This document shows positions 11,351 to 23,800 of a stretch of DNA of 64,000 bases, piece after piece. Position 1 is the first letter of the stretch; every line of letters begins with the position of its first letter. The position numbers were made by a program, and so were the translations under genes. Location: positions 62,001 through 126,000 of the forward strand of contig QAOA01006205.1 of NCBI GenBank assembly GCA_003255065.1, written 5' to 3'. The notes beneath the pieces are model-generated. The model was not told the origin of the DNA and did no database searches. It was given only the letters and a program-made list of their open reading frames with translations. This stretch comes from Cercis canadensis. Lineage: Eukaryota > Streptophyta > Magnoliopsida > Fabales > Fabaceae.

Positions 11351-11585
11351 CATGTTGTTTGGGTTTACGTTTTTGGGTGAAAATTCTGTGAATAGTGATC
11401 ACGTTTTTGAGAAAAATTGCTCAAAAGCGTGAATGAGTCATACACGTTTTACAGATGGAAAAACGTGTTTCAGTCTGATTCAGATATTAATAAAAAAATA
11501 AAAGTGTTTATTTTACGTAAATTGTTTCAAATGTGCACCATTTAGATAAATAGTTTGTCCAATGACATTATTTCCATCAAATTGC

Positions 11586-11875
11586 TGAAAAAAAGCTATT
11601 GAGATATATAAAAAAATGTTCTCTTTTTCACCAAAACCTAAACACATACTTTCAAGTTTCAACCTACGTAATTTATTATTTTTTAGCCAAAAACAACAAT
11701 ATATAATTAATTATACACCAAAAAGTGCTAATGGTATCCAAACACAACAAATACAAAAGAAAGAGCTTCAGCTCACTAGAACTCGCAGTTCTAAGGCTGA
11801 TTTCCTTACTCCCTCCTGAAGTCCTGAGTAACTCCCATTTACCTGCTCCTCACTCGTTCAGTTCCTTCAGAATCC
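11586..11875 (+). promoter_or_regulatory. MLH1 proximal promoter and 5' leader
   Basis: The only non-transposon sequence between the MULE-2 terminus and the MLH1 start codon. It is AT-rich, with a TATA-like run (agatatataaaa near 11602) and a pyrimidine-rich leader before the ATG. No specific operator is recognised. If the MULE did not replace upstream elements, the core promoter must fit in these 290 bases or the gene must use MULE sequence. Confidence 0.4.
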
Positions 11876-14800
11876 ATGGAATCACATGGCCGTGATGAAC
11901 CCCTTCCAATGGACATTGAAGAGCAGCAGATTCCCAAAGAGCCTCCCAAAATCCACCGCCTAGACGAGTCTGTGGTCAACCGAATCGCCGCTGGCGAGGT
12001 CATCCAGCGTCCGGTATCCGCCGTCAAAGAGCTCGTTGAGAACAGCCTCGACGCCCACTCTACCGCCATTAACGTCGTCATTAAGGATGGTGGCCTCAAA
12101 CTCATCCAAGTCTCCGACGACGGCCATGGAATTCGAGTCAGTTCCTTTATGCTCAATCGTTTTTCTTGTTTGTTTGAGTTAAAGAAAGTGTGTAACTTTT
12201 TTTTTTTTTTTAACAGTAAAAGAGTTTGTAAGCCGAAGTGCCTATGTTGCATTTAGGTAGTTGGAAATTGCCTATTATTGGGTTGAAGCTTCACTCATTA
12301 GTGCTTTTAACTTTTTCCCTTTTCTCCCTGTTGTTCTCTGTCAGCTACACAAAGCCTGAAACGAGGGTTATGGCGGATATTTTTGTTCACATTTTATCTG
12401 GAGCTGACAGATAGATTATTTTTGTTTTTCACTTGATTTAATTTTTTACATTATAGTGATTGTTTCTGGACATTGCTGCTGTAGTATGAGGACCTGCCAA
12501 TATTGTGTGAGAGGCACACAACATCAAAATTGTCTGCATTTGAGGATTTACAGTGCATTAAGTCAATGGGATTTAGGGGAGAGGCTTTGGCAAGCATGAC
12601 ATATGTTGGTCATGTTACAGTCACCACCATTACCAAAGGGCAATTACATGGCTACAGGTGAAGCAATGCTACTTAATTATTTAATAAGTCTTGTAAGATT
12701 TGACTTCACTTTAGTAGAAGGATATGAAAAATATAAAGATAAAAGAAATTTTAGTTCTTATGTTTTTTATTGGTTTGTGGTCTGAAAGCATGAAAAATTT
12801 GGGCTCCACGGTCAGTCAGTTATGATTTATGCGCCGTTCCTTCCTTGGTGATCCAGATGAAGTAAAAACTTTATATTGATTTAATTTTTCTGATTTTATG
12901 GTTCAGGGTATCCTATAAAGATGGTGTCATGAAGCATGAACCAAAGGGATGTGCTGCTGTGAAAGGAACACAAATAATGGTATTAGCAAGCCCTTTTGCT
13001 GAACTATTGCCACTTTATTGTTTTACGTGGAATTATTTTTAGAATTTGACTGAAGATATAAATTGGGAAAATATAATGCAAAAAAAAAATGGTATTCTGA
13101 GGAAATATCTGCAATGTATAAATAATTGTTATCTAGTATTGTATGTAACCATGTAATGATGATTTTGTCATAAATATTTGATGCAATAGCAACAAAATGG
13201 GTCAATTTAAAAAAATTACGGTCAGCTATGCAGTGCCCTTTCTGAAGCTAATGAATATCCTCCATATGGATTTTATAAACTCAAGAATATTTAAGTTGAT
13301 TTGGAATCATATGATGCTTAAAATGACCATTTTTAGAAATTTCCTGTGCTGCAGAAACTGGAGGGCTAGTTTCTTGAGATCAAATTGCTCTTTTCCTCCC
13401 CAATGTCAATATTTCTGACATATGTTTATACCCCTATCACATTGTTCTTCATATTGAAAGCTAGAGCTAGACAGCCATTGTGGGGAAACAGACCACCAGG
13501 TTGTCAAAATTATGGCTCAAATGATTCTTCTCATCTTCAACTGGTCCGCCTTGACCTTTCTGCAAATGTCCTAATTTCTTCCCAAATTTTAACTTGCCAC
13601 AAGTCAAGCATTTCAACTTTTATGTCTTTGATATTCTCACTGTTGGACATTTATCTTTAGAAAATTTCCTATAAATTTAATTGGGATGTTGCCCTCTGAT
13701 TGCTTTTAACAGAAATGCTAGGATTCAGGGCCAGTATTCAGATTTTTCTTTACACACTCCAAAAGCAAATGGAATTGATTTTATTCTGAATTGAAATTCT
13801 CTTGCTTGTGTTATTAGGTCGAGAACCTATTCTATAACATGGCTGCACGAAGGAAGACATTACAGAATTCTTCTGATGATTATTCAAAGATTGTAGATGT
13901 ACTAAGTCGATTTGCTATTCATCATATGAATGTCAGTTTCTCTTGCAGAAAGGTCAGTCTCATGAGCAATAAAACTCGTTTCTGCATTCAAATGTTCCAT
14001 ACACTGTATCTGCCTGAAACTAATTTCTTTGGTTGATTGTGATGTCCTGTTGCAATTAGCATGGAGCTACAAGAGCAGATGTTCACACAGTTTCCACATC
14101 ATCAAGGCTTAATGCCATTAGATCTGTTTATGGGGTCTCAGTTGCTCGCAATCTGATGAAAATTGAAGTGTCAGACGATGATCCATCTAGTTCAATTTTT
14201 GAGATGAATGGTTTCATCTCCAATGCAAATTATGCTGCTAAGAAGATCACAATGGTGCTTTTCATCAATGGTATACATTATTAATAGATATGTAGATACT
14301 CATACTGTAATAAACAATAGCAATGTTCATTGCAAATAATAATTGCGGGGCAAGCAGGAAATGGAAATAATAATTGCTTTACTTTCAAGTTAAGAATATG
14401 ACTTTAAGATGTACAAAAAATGTAAAGATACAGGACTTCCCCATGTGTGCGTATTTTGTTATGCTAAGCTGCCCCCACCCCTCCATCCCCCCAAGAACGT
14501 TTACCCAGGCCCACTTTCTAATCTTTTCTAGTTTAGCCTCACCACCTAAACTTTTATAGTTCGGCCCTGGTGGCTTGTCTGTTTTCAGTTTCTTTTTTTA
14601 CTGTCTTTGTTTTGAAGGATATCTCAGCCTCCTTTTTAGTGATAAGTTTTCTTTCCTTTTACTAATGAAATTGTTGCTTTTATCATAATAAAAGAAAACC
14701 TGTTGGATGTTACTATTTGTAAAAATTGCATTTTGTGGAGACTTTTGTCCATTATTAGGTTCTTTTACTTCATAAAAGTTGTATTTTTATATTGTATATG

Positions 14801-17800
14801 TTTATCTTGAATGATAATTTGTGTAAGATTTAGAACTTGCTGACTTTCTCTGGCGCTTCTCTTTTTTCTTTTCCCCTCCTCAATGCATTTTTTCTACACC
14901 CACACATGTATATAAATAATATATAATACCTGAATTTAATTATACATGCTATTGTATTCATTGTTTGTACACTGATTTTGTCACATAATAACTTCTATAT
15001 GCATATTTGACATGTGCTAATTATCCATACATTCTCATGAGATTTTCTTTTTTTGTGTTCGTCAGATAGATTGGTTGAGTGGTCTGCATTGAAGAGAGCT
15101 ATTGAAATTGTTTATGCAGCAACATTGCCCAAAGCATCTAAACCCTTTGTATATATGTCAATTGTTTTACCACTTGAGAACGTTGATGTGAATGTGCATC
15201 CAACAAAGAGAGAGGTACATTGTAATACTGATATGTATAATTAGTTCTTCATTTTGTTGGAATTACTGCTATAGCCTCTGATGATGGTAAAATTCCATGT
15301 AACTGTCATGGTCCTTTGACATTTGGTGGTCTTGATTTGATCTTTCTAAGACACATCATAAGTCTTCATCACATATATATATATATATATATATTGAGTT
15401 TAAAGAAAGTGTGGTTGTGTTACCTAAGTTGGTTAACCATTACCTTTTACTTACATTGGCTATTTTTCTTTTTCTTTTGATGTGATTGTGGGCTGAATTT
15501 ATTTTAGTGCTCACTCAATTGAATTATTCATATTTCATATTCTTTTGCAAAATGAAATCTTTACTTCTGCTTTTTGGTATTTTGTATAGGCTAGATTTAG
15601 AAAATTAATTTGGTTAATAAGGTTCCAGCATTTTTAGCCCCCCTCCCCCCAAACAACAATCTCGGAAAGAATTCCAGTGGATTCCTTTTTTGGTTTCGTG
15701 TAGTTTACCATCTTTCTGGATAGTAAATGGTACGTTTAAGTGATTGGAAATGTTGTAAAATTTGTTTAATCATGTTAAGGACATATAACATATAAAATCC
15801 ATTTTTTATTTGCACCTGACAGCTGGACCATTCTGATTGGTGATCATGCGTTTGATCTAGGTTGCATTTTTTCTTATAATTAAGTTCTTGCAAAAGATAG
15901 AAGTCGAATTAGAAACTTCAGGGTTTGTCTTTTGGGAATATCTTATCCTATATCATGTATTTTTTTTTTCTCTGCTTCATAATTTATTTTTTCATGTAAA
16001 AGAACTGGTTAGATTTCATAATATTGACAGTGATTCTCCTACAAAACAGCTATTTTGGTTTTAACTTCTATTTTTCTTGCTGTGAAATGGTTGTTATTGA
16101 ACTAATTAGCTGCTGCCTACTTGTATTTTCAGTAAACCTGTATTTTCTTATATGAAAATGAATGTAAAAGGTTATTTCGTGGATTTTTTGCAAGTATTTA
16201 AATTTTTGTTAGCTATTAGTTAGGGTATGAACCCTCCACAAGTCTACTCAAACAGTGACTTCGTTTTTCTTCTTTTTTTCTCCTTCCCTTGTGATAAAAG
16301 AAAATTTTATTTGAAGAAGAGAAGTACAAAAGCAGAGGTCAAGTAATCCTAAGGCTCAGAAGAGCGTTCCTTCTGCATGTTAGATGAAGATATTCCCTGA
16401 AAAGTCTTTCAGCAGAAGTACATAAAGGCTAGGAAAACAATTCTATCTTATTAATGTGGGATGAAATCTTCGCTGAAAAACTTTGGCGTTGATGATTATG
16501 CTGTAACCATAGGCATCATAATCCTGCTGACAAAGCACAGTTTCAAAAAGCCTTACACTCTTTCCCTCTCCCAAAGCCTTGAAAATGAATAGCAAGGAAA
16601 TGACCCAAGGTTTCAGGGGAAACCCAATACTCAAATTCTGAAAAGCTAATTCTGAATCTGCTTCATGTCATAGTGAGGGCTAAGATGACTGCTAATTTCT
16701 GAACATGAGAAACATATAATATAATAGGAATCTAAGGTGACCAGGTCTTACGCGGCCTATGCAATTGTGACAGATGATTTGTGTTAATCCTTTTCAGTAC
16801 AGCAGTGTAACTGGAAGCCTTAGCCTTTGAGAGATGAACTCACGACTTGTTAGTCTGACTTTGAGAGTAGCAGATTGTTTTTTTGTGGTGGTAGAACAGG
16901 AGACAGTAGGCTTAAATTCTAATTCATGTCTATTCATTCAAGTTTGAAAACGAAAGGTGCATGCATTTGACCACCGCTATGGGGCAAGTAAGTATTGTTC
17001 CCAGACAAGAAAGGCGGTATTAGAATTAAATCACTATATAACTTAAGCTCTTGGATTAGTTGATTTTCCTAGAGTCTTTTCTTGATCCTTAACAATATGT
17101 TATACATCGCAGTGGACATGGAGTTCAGTGTTTATTGGATTTTAGAATACTGTATTTACAAGTTCTTATAGAAAACAAAGCATTTGTTGTATACAGGTAA
17201 GTGTTTTAAATCAGGAAGTTATCATTGAGAAGATACAGTTAGTGGTTGAATCAAGATTGAGGAGTTCTAATGAGGCACGGACATTTCATGAACAGGTATG
17301 TGTAGAATATAATATTCATTGCTTCTTTGGTTTATAGTTATAAGTATATGCTTCATTTGATTATGAGTATATTTTTGCCTTCAATTGTTTCAACTAGATT
17401 TGTAAACAGAGAGCAATTGACAATATCTTCTTTTGTAAAATGAACTTTTCTTAGAATTTTGATATGGTGGATTTTCAAAGATTTCAACATCTTCTTGCTT
17501 TTATGAATTATTAGTGAATTTATTTGAGTCATACTTGAAGTGGAGGTTTGTACTTACTGCATTACCTGTATTAGTTGTGATTGGATGTAATCTTTAGTAT
17601 TGTGTATATAGACATCTTAATAATTCCATAGAGATTCTCAAAATCCGATGTATTATTTATTTGTTATTTTTGTCATCCTTTTAAATATATATGGTGGCCT
17701 GATGATTTGGTAGAGATGATGTCCTGTCAGATTGCCATGAATGATTTATTTATTTGCTTTTTGTAATCTGAAAACATTCTCATATTTAGCTTTCTTTAGA

Positions 17801-20800
17801 TGAAGAACACGGATATGGTTTTGGTTTTCATTCCTTGTGTTTTAACTCTTCAAGTATCCTATTGTGGCTTTGTTCTTTTACTGTACCTGTGTCTCTTGAC
17901 TGCTGAAAACTTACCTTTTAATAAGTCCTGATTTCTTAGCGGGCATTTTATCTGATACAAGTGAACATGTTTGAGTCTTTCCTTTACCTCATATCTCTTG
18001 TCCTCACCTTCTGTGTCTTGGTCTGCTACTTCTTCTCCTTCTAATATTTTCATTTATCTCTTGCTCCTGAGTAGTGATTTTCTTGTGATTTGTTCTTCAT
18101 TCTCAAATAATCTTCTAATATTTTCTGTATGTTCAATTTTCAGTTTTTCTTTGTATTACTCTTCTATGATTTTATAATAGTTTTAAAATTTTATGCATTC
18201 CCTTGAACACCAAGTATGCCACTAAGAGAAGGTTTCGGTGATAAGTAGTTTCACTTCCCTTGAAAGTAAAGCCAGTTTCTTATGGTTGAGCATGGTGCAT
18301 TCTGTATGGCCATGCTTGTTTGAAGAAGTAATCTACATAGTTTTGTATGATTTGAGTACAGTTCACTCTGTCTTGAAATGGTTTTAATTGACTAAATAAT
18401 TTATAGTTGCTTCTATTCTATCTCTTTCATGCAAATAAAGCTTAGCTTTATGAATATTTTGACTTGAAGTGGTCACCCCTAGGATTTGAAGAACCAGAAT
18501 TCAGATATCTCCAGTACACCATACATTTTAGTTGTTCCACTCAACTCATCTGATAGATCCTGATTCCTGCATTTATTTTTTGGATTTCTTAAACATTTTT
18601 TTCTTTTTTCCCCAGTTTTTGAACAGATTCTTGTAAATCATGAGTGCAGATTCTGCTCTGTATGTTTTACTCAATTCTCATATGCTGTCACCTAATGCCT
18701 GCATTATATTGACATATTTTGTCTCGTGCATGTGACAGACAGCTGAACCATCTTCATCTTGTTATATTAATACAAGGAAGGAAGCTAATCTCAGCCCCTT
18801 GCCATCAGGTATGGAAAATGTTTTATTCTTGATTGTGTTGCATATTTTTGGTTTGGTGTTGCCTTATTCTCTTAACGTGTATCATATATCTTTCATTATT
18901 GATTCTTAACCACAGGTTCAAAATCACAGAAAGTTCCGGTACGTAAAATGGTTAGAACAGATTCATTGGATCCTTCTGGAAGATTGCATGCCTACATGCA
19001 AACCCAATTTCATGGACATCTTGAAAAGAGTGCTAGCTTGACTGCAATAAGGTGATTTTCATTGGCTCTTCATACATTTTTCCATCTATGAAGCTGATCC
19101 TCACTCTTCAAATCAACTTCTATCTGTTTTAATGTCTAAGTCCTTTGCTATGTTGAAAATTTTCTCCATTCCCTTGTCTAGAGTTTATTTAGAACTTCTT
19201 TTAGTTCAAGTATTTATTTTTTAAAAATTTCTATGATGGTGTTTAAGCTTCTCATTCTTTCTTTGAATTGGTTGACACCCTTAGTTTTATTACTGCTTTT
19301 GTTTGTAGATTAACAAGGAACCACTTTCAGTAGAATAGCATGAAAGCATAATTTTGGCATCTTCTAAGACAATAAGCATAAATAGAAGAATGAGAGATGA
19401 CAATGGAAAAAACAAAAAAAGAATGAGAGATGACAGAGATAGAGTACAAGAAGAATAATCAAATTATTGAACTGAATTATTTCCCTTTTATTTGGGTCAA
19501 AGTTTCACTATGAGATGTTTTTCCTTCTGTTCTCTTTATTTGGTTGCACTTTCTGTCTCTTTTTCTTTCATATGTAGTTGACTAGTAAGAATTAGTTTGC
19601 TTCTTATATTTGGCTGCTAGAAATATGCCGGAGGATTTGGACAATTTTATATCAGATTGAAATGTTTGTGTAGATGGTTAGTTATATAACAAATGAGTTG
19701 CATTGCCAGGTCCTCAGTTAGACAACGAAGGAACCCAAAAGGTTCTGCAGATCTCACTAGTGTTCAGGAGCTTCTTGATGAGATTAATAGCAACTGTCAC
19801 TCTGGTAAAGTTCTTGATTGCTCATGATGTTAGAGTCCTTTCTAAGAGATTGGTTGATTAAGGAAATATTTCCCACTGACACGTACATTGTAGGTTTGCT
19901 GGACATTGTAAGGAACTGCACATATATTGGAATGGCAGATGATGCCTTGGCTTTGCTTCAGCATAATACTCATCTTTATCTTGCAAATGTGGTAAACTTA
20001 AGGTAGATATTTTGCTGTATCTGGTTTATGTTAGGGGAGCTTTAACACTTAGAAATTTTTTATAATAACTTCTGATGTTTGCACTGCCTGAATATTTAGA
20101 AGTGGATATCCAATTGGTATTAGGATTTGGTTTTTGTTTAAACCATATTGTGGGTTATTGGTGGCCTAGGAGGGAAGTATGAAAGGTTGAAGGAGATTCA
20201 TCAAATGGAGCTGCCTATTTATTTTCATGTATTCTACCCACTAATTTAGTGGTCATACCTGTTTTAGTGAGTAAGGGTAAAATAGTCATTCCCTATTTAC
20301 TCTCTGCCCTTTTGTATATATGTGTGGTGCCGACCCAGTGTGGGTGTGGCTTCCGTTTCTACTTTCTCTCTTCCAAATTTACATGGTATCAGAGCTTCTC
20401 TCATTCTAATGCACAAAACCTAAATCTATTTCCTTCTCCTCCTCTTCTTCTTCTATGTTTTCTCTTCCCGATAATATGCGCTAGGTTCGTGCGGACAGAG
20501 ACACGACCAGAGGTGTGTCGCAAGCCTGTGCAGAGGTGCGACTTGAGCTGTTGCACGTTCCTGGTGGTGGAACTTGTCTGCGGAGGTGCGAACTGAAGTA
20601 TCGCACATCTCTGTTGGTGTCCAAAGTGTCGCTCTGGTGGTCGAACTCGTCTATGGAGGTGCAAACACGTCTCTGGTGGTGGTTCCCATTGTCTGCGACA
20701 GTGGGTCTGCACCTGAGAGTGTCGCAGTTCTGGATTGAATGGAGTGTAGGGTGCATTCCCTTGGAAACTCAGGACGGAATGGATAGAAAAATTGTACCTG

Positions 20801-23800
20801 AGATAACTTCTTCCTCTGCTAGGATTAATGACCGAAAGCTAAATGGGAAAAACTATACTCAGTGGCAGCGAACAGTAAGGAGATATTTATCAAGCATTAA
20901 TTTGCTAGATCATTTAACTAAAGATTCCCCTCCACACACACACATTCAGATGAAGCAGCAAGAAAAAAATGGATGATGGAAGATGATAAATTTTTTAATC
21001 AAATACAGAAAACGTTAGAACCTGAATTGGATGATGCTACTGGTCATTCTGATACTGTAAAGGAGTTGTGGATCTATCTAGAAGAGATATTTGCTAGTAA
21101 GGAGAGTTTGATTCATGTTCATGAAGTATTGTCTAATGTATACCGAGCTAAGCAAGATGAAGGGAAGACCCTAACCAATTACTATATAGAGACAAAACAG
21201 GATTTTGAGGAGATGAAAGCATTATTTCCAATTACGAGTGATGTCAAAAAGATGCAAGAACAGCAAGAGCATGTGGCAGTTCAGTGTTTTCTAGCTGGAT
21301 TAAAACCAGAATATGAGATAGTCCGCACACAAATTCAGACTGGTTCAGGAACTAGCAATCACACGTTTAGTGAGGTATTCTCTTGCCTTTGGCGCGTGAG
21401 TAAGGACATAACTGATGAACCAGCCAAAGGAGCTGAAGCATTTGCCCTGATAAGTACCAATTTGAGGTCAAAGCACACTAGAGGAGGGGGGAGTGGCATT
21501 AGAGGTGGTAGAGGAGGAGGTCGGAATAATGGACCACGCCCTTGTTTTGAGTGTGGTGAGACTGGGCACATAAAAGGAACTGCTGGAAATTAAATGGGAG
21601 TGGAAAACCTCCACAATTCCAAGGATCCAGATTTGCTAACACTGCTACACACGATGGGCTCCTACCCACTCCACCTAGACCTAAACCTGAGCACCAAGTG
21701 ACCATCCTTGCTGATGAGTATACTTGTCTTACACAGTTCTATGCCTCTCAGCAAGCTGTCTCTTCCTCCACTGCCACCCTAGCCCAAACAGGTAAACCCA
21801 TAGCTTGCCTTTCCTCATCATCTTGCAACTGGGTTATTGACTCAGGAGCAATAGACCACATGACAGGTACTACAGGTACTCTATCATCCTTTCAACCTTT
21901 TTCTTATTTACTGAATGTTACTCTAGCTGATGGATCATCTACCCCAGTTATAGGAAGTGGGATTGTAGATATCACCCCATCTGTTTCATTATCCTCCGTT
22001 TTATGTGTGCCCCATTTTCCTTTTAACCTCCTATCTGTCAGTAAGATCACACACTCTCTTAACTGTAGTGTTCACTTCTTTCCTGGCTTTTGCATCTTTT
22101 AGGATCTTGGGACGAAGAGGATTATTGGTAGGGGTCGAGAGTCTGATGGGCTGTATGTGTTGGAACGCCCACATGAATCAGTGTTATGTCCATTTGATTG
22201 TACTAGTTCTGTTCCTCTACTCCAACTTCACTGCCAATTGGGTCACCCCTCCTTGATTGTTTTGAAGAAGATGTTTCCTAGTTTAGAGTATGTATCTAGT
22301 TTATATTGTGAAGCATGTCAGCTTGCTAAACATACATGAGTGCCCCTTGCGCCTAGAGTCATTAAACGGGCTACGTCTTCTTTTAAGTTAGTTCATTCAG
22401 ATATTTGGGGCTGGTGTCCAGTTGTGTCAAAATCAAAGTTCCGATATTTTGTAACTTTTGTTGATGACCATTCACGAACCACTTGGTTATCTAATGGAAA
22501 ATCGTTCAGAAGTATTCTCTATTTTTTTTTGTAAATTCTATGCAGAAATAAAAAATCAGCATGGTTGTTCTATTCGTATCTTGCGTAGTGATAATGCTAA
22601 GGAATACTTTTCCACATCATTCAACTCTTTCTTATCCCAAAATGGAATTGTTCATCAATCTTCATGTGTTGTTACCCCATAGCAAAATGGGGTAGCTGAA
22701 AGGAAGAGTCGTCATCTCATGGAGGTTGCACGAGCTCTTCTATTCCATATGCAAGTCCCTAAGATTTTTTGGGCTGATGCAGTCTCTACTGCTTGTTTCT
22801 TAATCAACTTAATGCCTTCAACTGTCCTTGGTGGCCAGATTCCTTATTCTATGTTGTTTCCCTCACCTTCACTCTTTCCTTTCCCCCCAAGAGTCTTTGG
22901 CTGCTCGTGCTTTGTTTAGGACATTCGACCCTCAGTTTCAAAACTTGATCCTAGGTCATTAAAGTGTGTCTTTTTAGGCTACCCTCGGAATCAAAAAGGG
23001 TACTGGTGCTTCTCTCCTGAATTAGGTCGTTATCTAGTTTCTGTTGATGTTACTTTCTTTGAGTCTACTCCATTCTTTCCTACTTCAGCTCACTCTCCTT
23101 CACACCATGTACCAGAAGATGATTTCCTTATCAGTGAAAAATGAGTACCGGCAACTCGTTCACCTATCACATAGTTTTACTCTTGGTATGCACCACAACA
23201 GGTGGTGGCACCTACATCTCAACTTGACTCATTACTCCCACCAACTTCTTCACTCCCTGATCCAGATCCTTCTCCACCTACATTAGAGCTTGACCTTCCC
23301 ATTGTTGTTCAAAAAGGTAAACGAACTTGTACCTATCCTATTTCTTCATTTGTTTCCTATGATGCTCTCTCCTTTGTCTAGGGCTTTCACCACATCTCTA
23401 GAGTCTGTTAGTTCCCAAATCCCTTTTGGAAGCATTATCTTACCCCGGGTGGACAGCAGCTATGAAAGAGGAAATGGATGCTCTTGAACAAAATAACACT
23501 TGGGACTTGGTTACTCTACCTAAAGGCAAACATGCTATTGGCTGTAAGTGGGTGTTTACTGTCAAAGTAAACCTAAATGGGTCAATTGTTCGTCTTAAAA
23601 CTCGACTGGTTGCTAAGGGATATGCTAAAACCTATGGCATTGATTACTCTGAGACCCTTAGCCCTGTAGCTAAATTAACTTCTGTTCATCTCTTGATCTC
23701 TCTTGCTGCATCTAATAACTGGCCATTTTATTAGTTAGATGTTAAAAATGCGTTCCTTCATGGGGATTTACAGGAAGAAGTATATATGGATCAGCCACCC

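Larger units (their letters stand above)
6632..11585 (+). mobile_element. MULE-2, PMD-carrying Mutator-like element, split by MULE-1
   Basis: Plus-strand MULE whose left part was displaced off the window by insertion of MULE-1. From 6632 it matches, base for base with drift, the interior of MULE-3 (compare 6633-6670 with 42185-42220). Order: transposase (to 8418), two related small ORFs (8890-9080 and 9311-9712), a chimeric ORF (9898-10701), a PMD first exon on the minus strand (10780-10690), a hairpin plus tandem repeat (11016-11350), and the right TIR. Read inward from 11585 the TIR begins gcaatttga and keeps the spacing of the MULE-3 end (gacaatttgacc...actatttac). The right end lies 290 bases before the MLH1 start codon. 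Confidence 0.75.

Noticed and set aside
10802-11402. Several 70-104 codon minus-strand readings near the MULE-2 end
   Set aside because: They run through the hairpin and tandem repeat and repeat themselves; they are repeat shadows. Only the PMD exon 1 part (10780-10690) has a protein match.
11839-12252. 137-codon open reading on the minus strand over MLH1 exon 1
   Set aside because: It is the antisense shadow of a highly conserved exon; its composition (serine/arginine rich) is what the complement of that exon gives.
16443-16634. Possible LINE or gene piece on the minus strand in MLH1 intron 6
   Set aside because: Considered because the stretch is less AT-rich, but no motif could be matched to a family.
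20401-20756. Open readings on both strands at the start of the Copia element
   Set aside because: Leader region after the primer-binding site; both readings follow from a GC-richer stretch and match nothing.
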